From Zoroaster sp. YZ-2022 (taxonomy: Eukaryota; Echinodermata; Asteroidea; Forcipulatida; Zoroasteridae), in assembly GCA_029582265.1 (NCBI GenBank), contig CM055817.1, forward strand, positions 56,424,750 to 56,488,749: 64,000 nucleotides of DNA. The letters run 5' to 3'. How positions within the stretch are numbered: the stretch's first letter is position 1; each line of letters begins with the position of its first letter. Positions 12,227 through 24,139 of this stretch are shown one piece after another. The notes beneath the pieces were generated by a model, which was not told the origin of the DNA, did no database searches, and was given only the letters and a program-made list of their open reading frames with translations. The position numbers and the translations under genes are program-made.

Positions 12227-12445
12227 CTAGACACAGCGAGATATCCATCTGGTAACACTCAACGATGAAACAATGATGATCAGGTCAAAGGTGATTGAGT
12301 CTGCGCCGTTGCACACATCCCCATAGCAACAATGGTCGCATATTGTCTGACCGTCGTACTTTTTACACCCCTGATTGGAGCAGGTTAGTTCTGCGCACTC
12401 TCGCACGATACCTGTCTTGCCATTGGCTAGGAATTTCTTGATTTT
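12227..12445 (-). CDS. Terminal exon of a second Ly6/uPAR-type gene
   Basis: After an acceptor (CTTCCTCCAG) the minus strand reads KIKKFLANGKTGIVRECAEL, then a cysteine-rich stretch ending CDHCCYGDVCNGA and a hydrophobic C-terminus before the stop. The CC...CN signature and GPI-like tail match the Ly6/uPAR fold and the last exon of the gene at 550-1741. An upstream in-frame segment (12446-12565; ACVRVPQQVVHGADANT) resembles the preceding Ly6 exon. Only a 40-nt gap could be an intron between them, so this may be a processed or decayed locus. I did not find its signal-peptide exon. Confidence 0.65.
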   Translation of the reverse strand, partial: KIKKFLANGKTGIVRECAELTCSNQGCKKYDGQTICDHCCYGDVCNGADSITFDLIIIVSSLSVTRWISRCV

Positions 12446-13379
12446 CTGGAGGAAGAAGCAAATAATGGGTGTCAAAAAGTTGGACATGGTGTTGGCATCC
12501 GCTCCGTGCACGACCTGTTGGGGCACCCTCACGCAAGCAGCGACGGTCAATACCGCTGGTAAGTGTGCACTATTGACTCCATTACATTCAAAGTTAACGG
12601 TTACCAGGAAGGGTCTCCACTGAATATTAATCAGTAACATGCAGATCATGTCATTTTTCATCATAATGTATTTGTCCAATTCGAAACATAGGACAAGAGA
12701 AATTACCATAAATGCAAATTAGGGCATACTGGCTTAAAAAATTGTCTTTATTTTTGTAGCCTAATTTAAATAATGCTTTCGATCAAACGTTTGACTGAAC
12801 TACATGTTACAAACAATTTCACTCACTGGTGTACGAACCGTGGTCAATTGATCCTATTGTAAACTGGTATCCATGTCCATGCGGTATTTTTCTCAACAAA
12901 AATCATACATAACGGTACAGTGGCCCATAGAGGCCATAATCCTGTAGCTGTGGTGTATCTGTAATGTTTCCAACTCTCGTATTTTCTATTACCGCTGATT
13001 TCAATACCCGGTTCCCAAATTTTACTGGTTCAGGTACCCGAAACCAAATGCCAGTCTTTAATAAATACTTACTTAACGATCTTCCATGTTTATAATAGCT
13101 AGGTTTCGGGTACTTTGTTTTATTTCATAAAATTCATTACAATAATTAATTCTCAATTCTGTTCTTTTTCTATTATTTTCTTTTTGTGTTATTATTTTTG
13201 TAAGGATCGTAATGGTTATGAACAAATAGTAATGAAGGCCACTGTCTTGCGCTGTGTAAGGCCCATCCATCGCGCGAGGAAATATCGAGCGCAGTGGCAC
13301 GGTGGAAAATCCGGTTTTTGTCCCTCATTTTTATGTGTACTCACGAACCAGACCATTATGGCGACCGGGTACCTGGTTC

Positions 13380-16130
13380 CAAAATTATCCGTGCATAGAC
13401 ACCCCCATTAGACTATTATAATTAAGAAGGCCTAATAATTCGTACCCATTTATACCGTGCCCCAATTTTTCCAGCGAATTTAAACATGAATTAAAAAAAA
13501 ATTAACTTATTTGTTTATGATACAAAATGTTCGGATTTATTGGTTGGGGGACCGGGAGGGGGCGTCAGGGGGTCAATTGGGTGAGTGGGGGTAGGGTGAG
13601 TCCTAATCCATTCCTCATCGTATTATTAATAAATCGTAGCCACTGGTTGTACCAACACAACGCCTCTACTCTATGCCATACGAGCCGATCGACGTATTGC
13701 CGACTTCCTGCCGATGGTGGCCCGCCCTTTATTGGCACCGTGCATGAGCTGTTAATGTTAGGGGCACATGTTGTGAGACTACTGTGGACGAAAGGGCAAC
13801 GATAGTGCGTCGCGTTTGGCGTGTTTTGCAGTTGATGTGCGTACGCGCGGAATATCTCCAGCGTTCATTCTCTAACAGAAGTAGACGCGCGCTTAGTACC
13901 ATAACATACGCACATAAAGTGTACGCACAACGCTCACGACGCAAAAGTGGCTGTCATCCAGATATTGGGTGCAAATTCACCGCTAGAGGGCTACGATGTG
14001 CACTGAGCGGATACATATCCCCTTTGCCAAAGTATTGGTGACTTCAGAAAATGGGTTAAATAGTGTGGGCGGGGCTACATTTAAATGATAATTATTTTGT
14101 TTCTAACAATTTTCTTGGTGCCCAGTTAAATACCCTTGTGTACACAATTTGAAACAATATTATGACTTCGAAATTCACTTTTATTTTTTTTCGAATTAAA
14201 CAAATCAAATATTATTTATTCTACCTCCATGATTATACCAAACGAATTTACTAGTCGAGGAAGGGGTTGTCAGTGTATGTGTGTTGGGGTGGGGGTAAAG
14301 TGTTTTTTTAGAAAAAGGTAGGCCTAAATAGGCCAATTTTTCCATTTTGCCAGACAAGTCCTTTTGGTTGGGAGGGCGTATTAGTTTGCAACAGCTAATT
14401 CTTAGTTTATTTCAGATGACAATGTTAACTCCACTCTACAAAACAACTCCGCGTCAAGAGTGTTCCGATAAGCTCCCAGTGCGCGTGCGTGTCCAAAGGT
14501 ACCGCGCAACAAGGAAGGGCGCCCTCTGCCGATTAGTATTGTTTATGGTTTTGAGACGTTCAACTCAAACCAGTCAACAGACATCAGTGTTTGATAAGTT
14601 GTAAAAAAGTTTATTAACAATCAATATATTATTTCAGATCGGTTAGATACTGTGTTTTATTATTTACTTCTACTTATTATTTACTTTACCCGTGGACAGA
14701 CACCTCCGTTGGCCTATTGTATATGGCCTAATTTATACCCCAATCGTCTATAGCACAAAATAATCTTGAAACAAAACTTTCGAAATCCACGGTTTGTTCT
14801 CGCAAATTTAAAAAAATTTAAAAAAATATTAAAACTTATTTATTTTTATACAATTGGATTTATTGGTCGGGGAGGGGTGTCAGGGGGTCCATTGGGTGGA
14901 GTGGGGTGGGTCAGTCTAATCCATTTCTCTCCAATCGTATTATGTAAATCGTAGCCACTAGTAGTTGTACCGACACTACGTTCACTCTATGCCATACGAT
15001 GGTAGCCCGCCCTCTATACATATCCCCTTTGCCAACGTATTGGCGACTTCAGAAAATGGGTAAAATATTGTAGAAGGGGCTATCATTAATTTTAAATTAC
15101 ATTTGATGACCACCCGGCCGGATGGACCTTGCACCAATTGGTAGTTATCCCGGATTGGGCATGGGGGTGGGGCATGTTCCTTGCAATATTTATGACGGGG
15201 GCGGTAATGACAATAATTATTTCCCTCTAAACAAAACCTTCTCAAAGAACATGTTATAGTTGTCTTTTGTAATCTTCTATTATTATTATAGACACCCCAT
15301 TAGCTATTATTGTTTCTAACAATTTTCTTTGCCCAGTTATACCCCCGTGTATAGCACACAACTTGAAACAATTATGAGTTTGAAATTCACGTTTATTTTT
15401 CACAATTTAAAATAATAATTAAAACAAATATTCATTGTTATTTATTTATTTATTATAAATATTTATTATAATATTTATTTATTATAAAAATATTTGGGAT
15501 TTAATTGTCGAGGTTGTCAGTGGTGGGGTCAAGATTTTGCGCTATACACTATTGGGGTATAAAAGAGCACGAAGAAAATTAATTTAGAAAAAAGTAGGCC
15601 TAGTGGGCAATTTTTTTCATTTTGCAACACAGGCCCTTTTAATAAGTTGGTAGGGCGTATCAGTTTGCACTCATACGAATGGATCATGTATTACTATATC
15701 CCCCTGGTGCCCTATGAAAATTGGACCCTAGTTACGCCACTGTAACAAATGTTGGGATTTTTTGGTCGAGGGAGGGTTGAAGATTTTGTGCTATACACTT
15801 ATCAGGGGTATAAAAAAGGCACAAAGATAATTGTTTTTAAAAAGTATGCCTAAAGTATTTGTTTTCATTTTGCAACACAGGTCCTTTTGGTTGGTAGGGC
15901 GTATCAGTTTGCAACAGCTAATTCTTAATTTATTTCAGATGACAATTCAAATATTAACTCCACTCTGCAACTTAGCGTCGAGAGCGTGTGTTCTGATTGG
16001 CTCCAGTGCGTCAGGTAGCGCGCCACAAGGAAGGCGCTCTCTGCCGATCAGTATGGTTTAGGGTTTTGGACGTTCAACTCGAACCGGTCAACAGACAGCA
16101 GTGTGCGATGGAGTTGACCAAAGTTTAATA
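13380..16130. repeat. Diverged repeat units with internal duplication
   Basis: Parts of 13500-14100 recur at 14840-15070 (GTAGCCACT, CTATGCCATACGA, CATATCCCCTTTGCCAA), and 14340-14600 recurs at 15870-16130. The order suggests an old tandem amplification of units of about 1.3-1.5 kb. Part of it (15160-15400) recurs at 23590-23830. No coding region was recognised. Confidence 0.65.
13737..14010 (+). repeat. Interspersed repeat, copy 2
   Basis: Same orientation as the copy at 4372-4620 and alignable end to end. It again ends with CACCGCTAGAGGGCTACGATG. It is embedded within the diverged 13.4-16.1 kb units but absent from their other copies, so it arrived separately. Confidence 0.75.
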
Positions 16131-16469
16131 ACAATTACTCAATTGCATTATTTCAGATCGGTTAGACACTGTTTTGTTACTTACTTCTACTTGTTGAATT
16201 TGAAAAGAATTATGTAAAAGGTAAGGTATATGATTGGTAATTAATTAACCAAATTTAAAATGTTTAATGTAAAACGTACTTAGTGTAAAACTGTCTGAGG
16301 TGCTGCAATATTTTAAGAAAAGTGAAAATAACATCCAGTTTGAATTTATGAAAAGTAATCATCTAAACTCAAAAGTTGTGGTTGGCTTATTTTTGTGTAT
16401 TTGTTTGTGAATCTTTATCAGTTAAATTATTTAATGCATATTTCGATTCAAAAGTAGTATACTCTACAG

Positions 16470-16640
16470 GGTATTTTTCTACATTACAATGTTGTACTCC
16501 CTTCAATGTATATCTTGATTCAAGAGAGTAACACTCATAGAAGCAGTTTTGCCAACATTACCAACGTTGTACCTTCCTTCAATGTATATCGTGATTCAAG
16601 AGAGTAAGCATACTCATATAGAAGCAGAGTTTAACCAATT
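16470..16640 (+). repeat. Two-copy tandem duplication of about 80 bp
   Basis: CTTCAATGTATATCTTGATT...AGAAGCAG near 16500 recurs near 16573 with small changes. The surrounding 16130-17085 has no supported gene. Confidence 0.6.
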
Positions 16641-17084
16641 ATATACCTTTAATAAAAATGAACTGATATGGCAGAGCAATCTCCGGCCTCAAACAATACA
16701 TTATGACCAAGAACAGTTTAGACAATATGATTGAATATCAAAGGATGCCACCAACCAGGTGTTTGAAAATTTATTTAATAATTTATTTAATTTTAGTATG
16801 TAAACTGAAGTAATATGGACCATTCAGGTAATTGCTTTAATTCTTTGCTTGCATCCTTACAGTACAAAGGTCACTCTGAGGGTCATTCAGACAGCAGAGG
16901 AATACAACAAAACGTACCAAGGGATCGATTTACCTGACGGGTCCTTATTCCATTAGTGCATATATATTTTTTTATTTAATTAGCAATTATTGTGCTGATG
17001 AGGCGTCGAAATTTTTGGAAAATGGTAATAATGCAATGTCTGTCATTGGCTTTCATTAATCAGTTCGTGTACACTTAAAACACA

Positions 17085-17285
17085 TCCCAGTGGGTCAGTG
17101 GTGTGCCACAGAAGCAACATGTATCCTGACCCAACTGGGGTCAAAGAAATCAAATGATCCACCGAACTGGGTCAGGATGTATCTGTGACGAAATGTTTGA
17201 CCCCAGTTTCAAGTCAGTCTGACCTCAAATGGGTCTGGCACATGTTTGTCTGTGTCCAGGTTATTTCTGACAGGGCTTATAGTGT
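17085..17285. repeat. GGGTCA-rich repeat, dispersed copy
   Basis: Several GGGTCA and TGACCC words and the end word TTCTGACAGGG match the style of 279-520, but the interior differs. It is probably another member of the same repeat family. Confidence 0.5.
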
Positions 17286-17374
17286 GAAATCGTTAAAATT
17301 AAATTATTAAGTTTAATCATATAAAGCAAAGCAAAAGTAATCATTGTTACTCAACTGTGAACATGACTGCTTGA

Positions 17375-17560
17375 AATATGTTCCAGCCTCCTGAAGATGA
17401 TCAGAAGCATACTGATCGAAACGTTGAGTTGTAACCTCCAGTTCTTTTCAGAACTAATTACTAATCAATTGAGAATTTCAATTTCAATCAGTTTTACTTA
17501 TCCTCTTCACCATACAAAGTTTTACCCTATTTTCAGGCTCATCAATTTAAAAACAGAGCA
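17375..17560 (+). mobile_element. Retroelement-like fragment with hammerhead-like core
   Basis: CTGAAGA (17391-17397), a hairpin GATCAG...CTGATC (17399-17417) and GAAAC follow in the order of a hammerhead ribozyme core, with one extra base before the hairpin. The downstream segment TTCTTTTCAGAACTAATTAC also occurs near 27487, and the core recurs near 21330. Penelope-like retroelements are known to carry hammerhead motifs; assignment to them is inference. Confidence 0.45.
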
Positions 17561-17765
17561 CAACTTTTGTTTTCCTTATTTTCATGCTGTTACATGGATC
17601 AGTTATGTTCACAGTTTGGTTATATTTTTTTTAGTTATAAAAGCAAAACACGCAGTTCTATATTTTGCATACTGTTTACATGGGCGGGTCTAGGATATCT
17701 CTAAGGGTATGAGGGTTGGCAAAACCACAGCTAACAAAATAATAATTTGAAGACGAGTGCCCAGG

Positions 17766-17966
17766 GGCTAATTTCATAGATCTGCTAAGCAGAGAATTTT
17801 GCTAAGCAAATATCTTTGCTACGCAATTTGAAACAGACCACCAGCTAAAGTCTGTACATTTTGTATGAACCTTTTTGTTGGTAACCATCTAGCATAAACC
17901 TGCTAATAAATTGTTCTCCTTAAGCTTAGCAGTTTTATCTGTTAGAAACTCTATGTGAAATTGACC
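17766..17966. mobile_element. MITE with GGGGCTAATTTCATAGA-type inverted ends
   Basis: The left end GGGGCTAATTTCATAGA pairs with the right end TCTATGTGAAATTGACCCC. A shorter relative at 21467-21588 has the same ends in inverted order. Both contain GCTAAGCA-type words. Confidence 0.6.
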
Positions 17967-18410
17967 CCTGTGCATTACCTGGGTGGTCAGACAAATTATA
18001 ACAGTACATCCAACTGATTCCTCTGATCTTAAAACGAGTTCCATAACTAAAGACTTTGACAAGCCTTGTGAGTAATAAAATCATAGCTATTTCTGATTCA
18101 TTCTCAAAAAGCCATTGGCGTGGACAGAAGTTTCAAAGCGAGGGTAGTGGTAACGAGTTTGTATTCAATGAATTAACACGGTTTATTTGTACTGACAAAA
18201 TTACAAATTTGGCGAAGATTTTAACTGATAATTGGACCCTTCCCCTTTCTTTCGATATACCATGTACTGAATAATGTAACACAAAGGAAATGATACAGAT
18301 ATCAAGCTCATGTGAATCAGACGAAAATTGCCATCCACTAAGTTGTGCACAAAATAAAATGCAAACATTTTTGAAATACAGCATCCATGAAGTTAAAATG
18401 AGCCAACCAA

Positions 18411-20320
18411 CTCAATTAATGTTCTCTACCAATTAGCGAAGTTCGTTTGTAAAAGTAAAAAATAATTTAAAAAAAAAAAATAAATAAATAAATAACGTAC
18501 AAGTGTGATAGTCAATTCTTTTCAAAGCAAACCGCTGTGACCAATTCAAAATATTTTAACACCCATCTTAGAACCGCCCATGTTTTTTGTATGATCTAAA
18601 CCTTAATTAAAAAGAACCAGTTGCTAATTTTCAAAGCCAACATATCCAGCCCCATGATGCTGGTCGCCAGCATGAAGACATTTGGTCAGAATTGACCAAG
18701 AAAGGGTATTGGGAGGCCTTTTTCTGGGGTCAGACGAATCCAGCAAAAGAGTCAGAAAGAATCCAGCAGAATCGTCAGCCCTGACTCCGGATCAATTTGA
18801 CCCTGATCCGGATCATCCCGACCATAAAGGGTCAATCTGACCTAAAATGGGTCAGGGGCCTGTGGACCCATAGTATTCTGGGTCGAATTCTGACAGGGAG
18901 TTTTAAATTATTATGCTGGTAGCTGGCGGTTGACACAATGCAGCGAGGACCTCCCCATGATCATCAAGTAGCAAGGGTAACATGGTTGGCAGCCGAGTGC
19001 CTCGCTCTCGTTGCACAAAGCTACCCGTGCAGCAACAGAACAGCGTTATCGTCGTCAACAACGGTGCATCCCTGAACATCCGACAGAGGGTTGTACGCAT
19101 GAACGTATAACGGTCCCCAGCAACTTTGATTTTCTAATGAAAATGAAAAAGAAAATACTTGGAACTACGATAACAATAAAGGGAAAAAGCAGGGAAATAC
19201 CTCGGTTTACAAAACCAATGGAATTGCTTCAAGCATGAACAATACAAAGAGACAGTAGGGTCCTCGGTCGTGCTTGGAAAGCGTGAAGATTATGTGTGTT
19301 CCTCCCTCCTTTCTTCTTTCCAGGCAGATTGTATACTTCTAAGCAATGTTACATAGTAATGTTAATATTCACTCACCGAGGCAAGCTGGATTCGTTCTAA
19401 CATTGGCATGGAGCAGGTTATCTTAGATTGAACCGGTGAACGGATCCTGCTGGTTACTGCCGCCAGCGCAATGGATAACGATTGTAGGCTTGGCTACCGC
19501 CTGAGAATATCAATCGAGTTTGTGTTTTACTTTTAATAACGGGCACATGTACTATGACACCCCTAACTCCCGATCCCCTGGTTTACGTGATTAAAAATAT
19601 ACAAGAGTTTGCGAGAAAAGGAAATTTCCAGATTCAAAAAGCGATATTGTTTTTGTTTTCTCCGTTATTCTTCAGATCGTCATAACCAGGGGTCGTAAAT
19701 ATTCAATAACTGGTTTTATGTGAAAATTAAATTAAGCAAACAAAGTTATGCCATTATGTGTCATAGTAAATTAATGACTAAATGAAATTAAAATATGGTC
19801 GAAATAAGTTGGTGATGGCATCAATCTTCCGTACGTGTAAATAGGTGTCCCAATGTGTCCAAAGGTGAGGGGAGGTGCTTTTTGAGTTTTAAAGGGACAG
19901 GCCCCAGTCACGATCAAGAACAGACTTTCAACAGAGGCATGGATTCGGAAGACTAGCAAACAGTGATTCCATGCCTATATTGTATACTTTAACTCATCAT
20001 CAAGTATGGCGTGCGCGCATGCGGAAGGCGTGAGTGTGCCAAGGGATTGCAGGCGTTCGCGCGGGATGTCGAACTGGTGAACGTGAACTCTCGGAAATTG
20101 AGTGTTGAACGTTTCAAAAAGAAATAGGTAACTTCGACTTTTACATACCAATACAAAGCAAGAATCAGAATGAATGCGAGGGTCCCCCCATTGCGAACAA
20201 CTTTAGTTTTGTCGGGATAAGAACGAAGCTGCTGAAAGAAAATGATATTTAATTATCATTATGAACGTTGCATGACCGTACATGCGTATTATAAGGTTAT
20301 ATGATTGAAAACAAACATGT
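18411..20320 (+). repeat. Duplicated block (copy of 1-1900)
   Basis: Same order and orientation as the window start, from the TAAA microsatellite through the whole Ly6 gene. Differences are dominated by single-base insertions and deletions. It could be an old duplication that has decayed, or a poorly polished alternative haplotype. Confidence 0.8.
18903..20190 (-). pseudogene. Degraded copy of the Ly6/uPAR gene
   Basis: All four exons of the gene at 550-1741 can be traced, but each is damaged. A missing base after the ATG (near 20190) throws the signal peptide out of frame, and the first donor is GTATGT instead of GTAAGT. Exon 2 (about 19385-19500) has lost the first cysteine pair, and exon 4 (about 18910-19125) carries several single-base indels. 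If the sequence is correct the gene is dead; the indel-heavy pattern also fits assembly error. Confidence 0.7.
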
Positions 20321-20349
20321 GAACTATTATGTATATCAATAATGCCATT

Positions 20350-20560
20350 GGAGGGTCCCACATGATGGCCAGCCCATCTCTAATGAAATCATAAATATTT
20401 AACAGTTTTGTATTATAATAAAGAAACCTTAGGTAGATTTGACAGTTGCAGTATGGAGTTGGAAATTTAAGGTCCGAGGCAGAGCTTTTTCATTGGCCAG
20501 TGACGTACATGACCGACTACCGACGTACGTCTGAAACCTAGGAACACTACTCAACCGCCC
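20350..20560 (-). repeat. Inverted copy of the 3230-3420 repeat
   Basis: Its reverse complement matches 3230-3420, including CTAGG...ACGTACATGACCG and ATGGCCAGCCCATCTCTAAT. The opposite orientation relative to the surrounding duplication indicates a mobile repeat or local inversion. Confidence 0.65.
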
Positions 20561-20722
20561 CCGAAAAAAAATGCCTATCTTTATTAGAACCAAATATGAC
20601 CCAACACTCGTATAAAGGGTCGCTTTAGGTTCAGTGGGTTTTTTTCCACGACGTGCATTGATGAAGATATGTCTATTGTTGCTAGCCATACAATGATCGG
20701 ATTGTATAACATAAGAATACAG

Positions 20723-20926
20723 GAAGCAGCAGCATAGCCAGGACTTTTTCAGTGGGGGGAACAGGGGAAACAGGGGGGCATTTGCTTTTTCAGTGGGGGG
20801 CCCAGGGGTATGGGTTTTCCCTTTTCTTTTTCTTTTCTTTTTTGGGGCACTATGAGGATTTTTCGTGGGGGGCACTGGAAATGTGTGGGGGGAACATGCC
20901 CCCAAGCCCCCCGTGGCTACGCCGCT
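20723..20926. mobile_element. Small non-autonomous element with 8-bp direct repeats
   Basis: GAATACAG flanks both sides (20715-20722 and 20927-20934). The ends are imperfectly inverted (CAGCATAGCCAGG against the reverse complement CAGCGGCGTAGCCACGG), with G-rich interior tracts. An 8-bp duplication with CAG-type ends fits hAT-related elements. The exact left edge is uncertain by a few bases. Confidence 0.55.
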
Positions 20927-21254
20927 GAATACAGAGTCGCTTTCCAGTTTCAAACATGGTCGTTTTCAATGAGTTTATTGTTGTGGAAAAACATTGTAGT
21001 ATAAAGTGCAATACATTATCAAAACGTATGAAGCCTATAACCCAATGACATTGAAACTAACTGATCAAACGGATTTTTGTGGCCAATTGGTTTGTTAAAG
21101 TTGAACCAGTGGTCTTAGCCACCGTTTCCCAGCAAGACTATCATTAGTAATTAAGGAAATGTTGGGCAGAAGTAAAAACATATGTAAGACTTACGTGGCT
21201 TTTCATGGTGAAAAACTTCAGGACGTGCAGTGAACTGTTTTGCAGTGTGACACT

Positions 21255-21440
21255 ATGTTATGTCCTGAAAAGAACCAGTTAGGTTACAACTCGACGTTTT
21301 GATGAGTATGCTGTGATCGCCATTCTCCTGAAGATTGTCGAGAGCATACTGATCGAAACTTAATCAACTGGTTCTTTCAGAACCTGTAATACTCAAAAAG
21401 AGAATTTGACATGGTGTCTTTGCTTAGAAAACATGAAAAG
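21255..21440 (+). mobile_element. Second retroelement-like fragment with hammerhead-like words
   Basis: CTGAAGATTGTCGAGAGCAT followed by ACTGATCGAAAC matches the fragment at 17391. An inverted partial copy (GTTACAACTCGACGTTTTGA) lies just upstream, giving an inverted-repeat arrangement. The core hairpin is weaker here. Confidence 0.45.
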
Positions 21441-21466
21441 ACTTATAATATTAGTCCTTCAAGGGC

Positions 21467-21588
21467 TTAATTCATAGAGTTGCTATACTAGTACTTCGCT
21501 GGTAAGTCTGTTTATATATTGCTTTCGCAAAAATATTTGCTTAGCAATGGCTTCTCTGCTAAACAGTTCTATGAAATTTAGCCCAGAT
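21467..21588. mobile_element. MITE copy related to 17766-17966
   Basis: Starts GGGCTTAATTCATAGA and ends TTCTATGAAATTTAGCCC, the same inverted ends as at 17766, with a shorter interior. Confidence 0.55.
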
Positions 21589-22242
21589 GGTAATGGCAAA
21601 TCAGTTTTTCAGCCTCTTGGACTATAAGTGTCTATAAATTAAAATGCAAAAACTTACGGTTTAGAGTCTCTTTTTCACGTCGGAGACAAAAATAGTGCAT
21701 AACCGATTATAAAGTAGGCTAATGGGATTATTTTGCGTACTGTTTCTTGTGGACGAACAAAACATTTCAACTGTCTGGACCCCCGCTTCATGTAAATAAG
21801 CTCACTGATTGGTGAAAAACGACTGAAGCCCCACCAAAATGATGCATGAGTCACTCCTGGTGCTGAATTTTTTACAATATCAGTTAAACCTTAAATTGCC
21901 GTTGGAGCGACTAAAAACCAGTTGGTATGACAAGGATTCTATATGGATAATCCTCAACTGAAACCATCTAATCTTAGTGTCTACAATGATCAATTGAAGA
22001 ATTTTTAAAAGTCCTAGTATGAACAATTTATAACTAATACGCAGCATAAAATATTAATTGTTCAATAAATTTACGTACAATTTTCCTGGAGAGAAAAGTT
22101 TAACATTAAAAGACAAGAAAAAGACGAATAATGATGTTAAGCCTTGTAATAAAACTTCTTTACAGGTACTAGAAGAGCTGTGAAAGAGATACAATATTGT
22201 CGCATATGTTTACTCTTAAGTGTCACAATCAACATTTTTAAA

Positions 22243-22408
22243 GAGTTTTGGTCAGTGACAACTCTTTATAAAGCTTTGCAGTTTAACTTATAAAGTGTTG
22301 AATTAACATTGATAAAGTTATGCTTAACTTGACAAAACGTGTTAAATTCAACACTTTACTGAGATTAATTTAACTTTATAAAGTGGTTGTCACTCACCGG
22401 AATCTTAT
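22243..22408. mobile_element. MITE with AGTGACAACTCTTTATAAAG-type ends, copy 2
   Basis: Starts GGTCAGTGACAACTCTTTAT and ends CTTTATAAAGTGGTTGTCAC, matching the element at 7168-7316. Confidence 0.6.
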
Positions 22409-22969
22409 GGTTGATTCAACACGTTAGTTTCATGAGTGTTGCCTATCACTCAATGTGTGTTATGTGGTGGTGTTATGGTGTTGCTTAACGTGTTTTGATT
22501 TATGGGTCTTAAACTAGACACGCACAATTTGTATACGAAACTGACGACTAATTGGCTTTATTATATCATTCCGTTTACGTGCACATAATTGTCCTAAGCA
22601 TAATTGCACCATATTTTTCAAAGCTTCTGGAGGAACATAAAAATATAATTTCAGACGCCTACCGTGTTGAAGGCTTGACGGTTGAGAGCTTGTCTTCAAA
22701 CGCTTGTAAACGTTGCGGGAAAAGAATGTTGTTAAAAAGGCTTGGCCTCATATCCCAGCATGCAACAGTATATTGTCATTACCAAAGGGTGATAATAAAT
22801 GGTTGACACAGCCCCTGATTGGCTGCGAGCTCAAATGAAAATGACTTATCATAGCTACTAAAATAACTATGACATAAAAAACTTTTTAAATTAAAAACAA
22901 ACGTTTCTAAGGCAAAAGAAGTCTCCGGTTTCTAGTAATAGGTGGAAGCTTCAAGATTGGTGCAGTGAC

Positions 22970-23110
22970 ACACGCTTTTCATTTCATTTCATTTCCATTC
23001 ATTTCATTATTTATTTTATTTTATTTTATTATTTATTTTATTTTATTATTTATATATTTTTATTATTTTATATATTTTATTATTTATATATTTTATTATT
23101 TATATATTTT

Positions 23111-23150
<40 letters not shown>

Positions 23151-23208
23151 TTTGTTATTTATTTATTCATTTATTTATTGTTATTTATTTGTTATTTATT
23201 TATTTATT

Positions 23209-23267
<59 letters not shown>

Positions 23268-23275
23268 TTCGCCAA
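22970..23275. repeat. (ATTT)n simple repeat, about 300 bp
   Basis: Long runs of TTTA/ATTT units with scattered variants. It corresponds to the shorter AT-rich run at 8485-8570 in the other duplicate and has expanded here. Open frames through it are artefacts of the repeat. Confidence 0.95.
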
Positions 23276-23584
23276 CGAAAATACATAATACATGTATGCG
23301 ACCAAATTTCCTTTACGTATGTGGCTAAAAGAAGTCGCACTAAATCGGAGCTAACGTTCATACCCCTATGTGAAAAAGTCATTTAAAACAGCACAGCTTT
23401 GTGAGAATTCCAATCGATCCAGCAATTTTGGCTGCAATTGGACTTTGTTTGATAGCAAACAAAAATTACAAATGCCGATGCGTGTGGGTCTGAGACAACG
23501 CGCGCGGAGACCAGAAATCGGGGGAGAGTCCTTTTTGGTCCTAAAACTGCGTACGGCATTATTGTTACTTAAGTAAGATACTGA

Positions 23585-23970
23585 AAATACTTAAATGTCC
23601 CATTGGAGGGGCGGTGTGGGGCAGGTCCCTCCAATATTATTATGATGGGGGTGGGGGCAATGTGCAATAATTATTTCCCTGTAAACAAAACCTGCTCAGA
23701 AGACATGTTATAGTTGTCCTTTGTAATCTTCTATTCTGTTACAGACCCCTTAACCTACTCTTCTTTCTATTAATATTTGCCTAGTTATACCCCCGTGTAT
23801 AGCAACAATAATTATGACTTTATTTTTTTATCACCTTATTTTTTCATGAATTAAACAAAATAAATAATGCAATATTAAAATGTTTGTTATTATCTTAAAT
23901 GTTTGGGATTTGCTAGTCGAAGAGGGGTTGTCAGTGTGTGTGTGTGGGGCGGGGGGCTTAGAGGTTCACT
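23585..23970 (+). repeat. Copy of part of the 15.1-15.5 kb repeat unit
   Basis: GTTATAGTTGT...CTTTGTAATCTTCTATT and AGTTATACCCCCGTGTATAG match 15250-15360 in order. This extends the correspondence between the first 16 kb and the 18.4-24 kb block. Confidence 0.65.
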
Positions 23971-24139
23971 GCCAGTTAATAGAGGTTCACCCAGTAGAGG
24001 TTCACCCAGTTTGCAGTCCCAAGTATCTACGGTTGGAGTGCACCTGACTTAATAGCCTTCTAATACCAGTTGGCGCGATCGCATAAATGAGAGGTTCACC
24101 CAGTTTAGTCATGAACAACGCCCTTGTCCTTAGGGTCTA

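Noticed and set aside
22965..23386. Hydrophobic 107-residue frame
   Set aside because: It is the translation of an (ATTT)n simple repeat.
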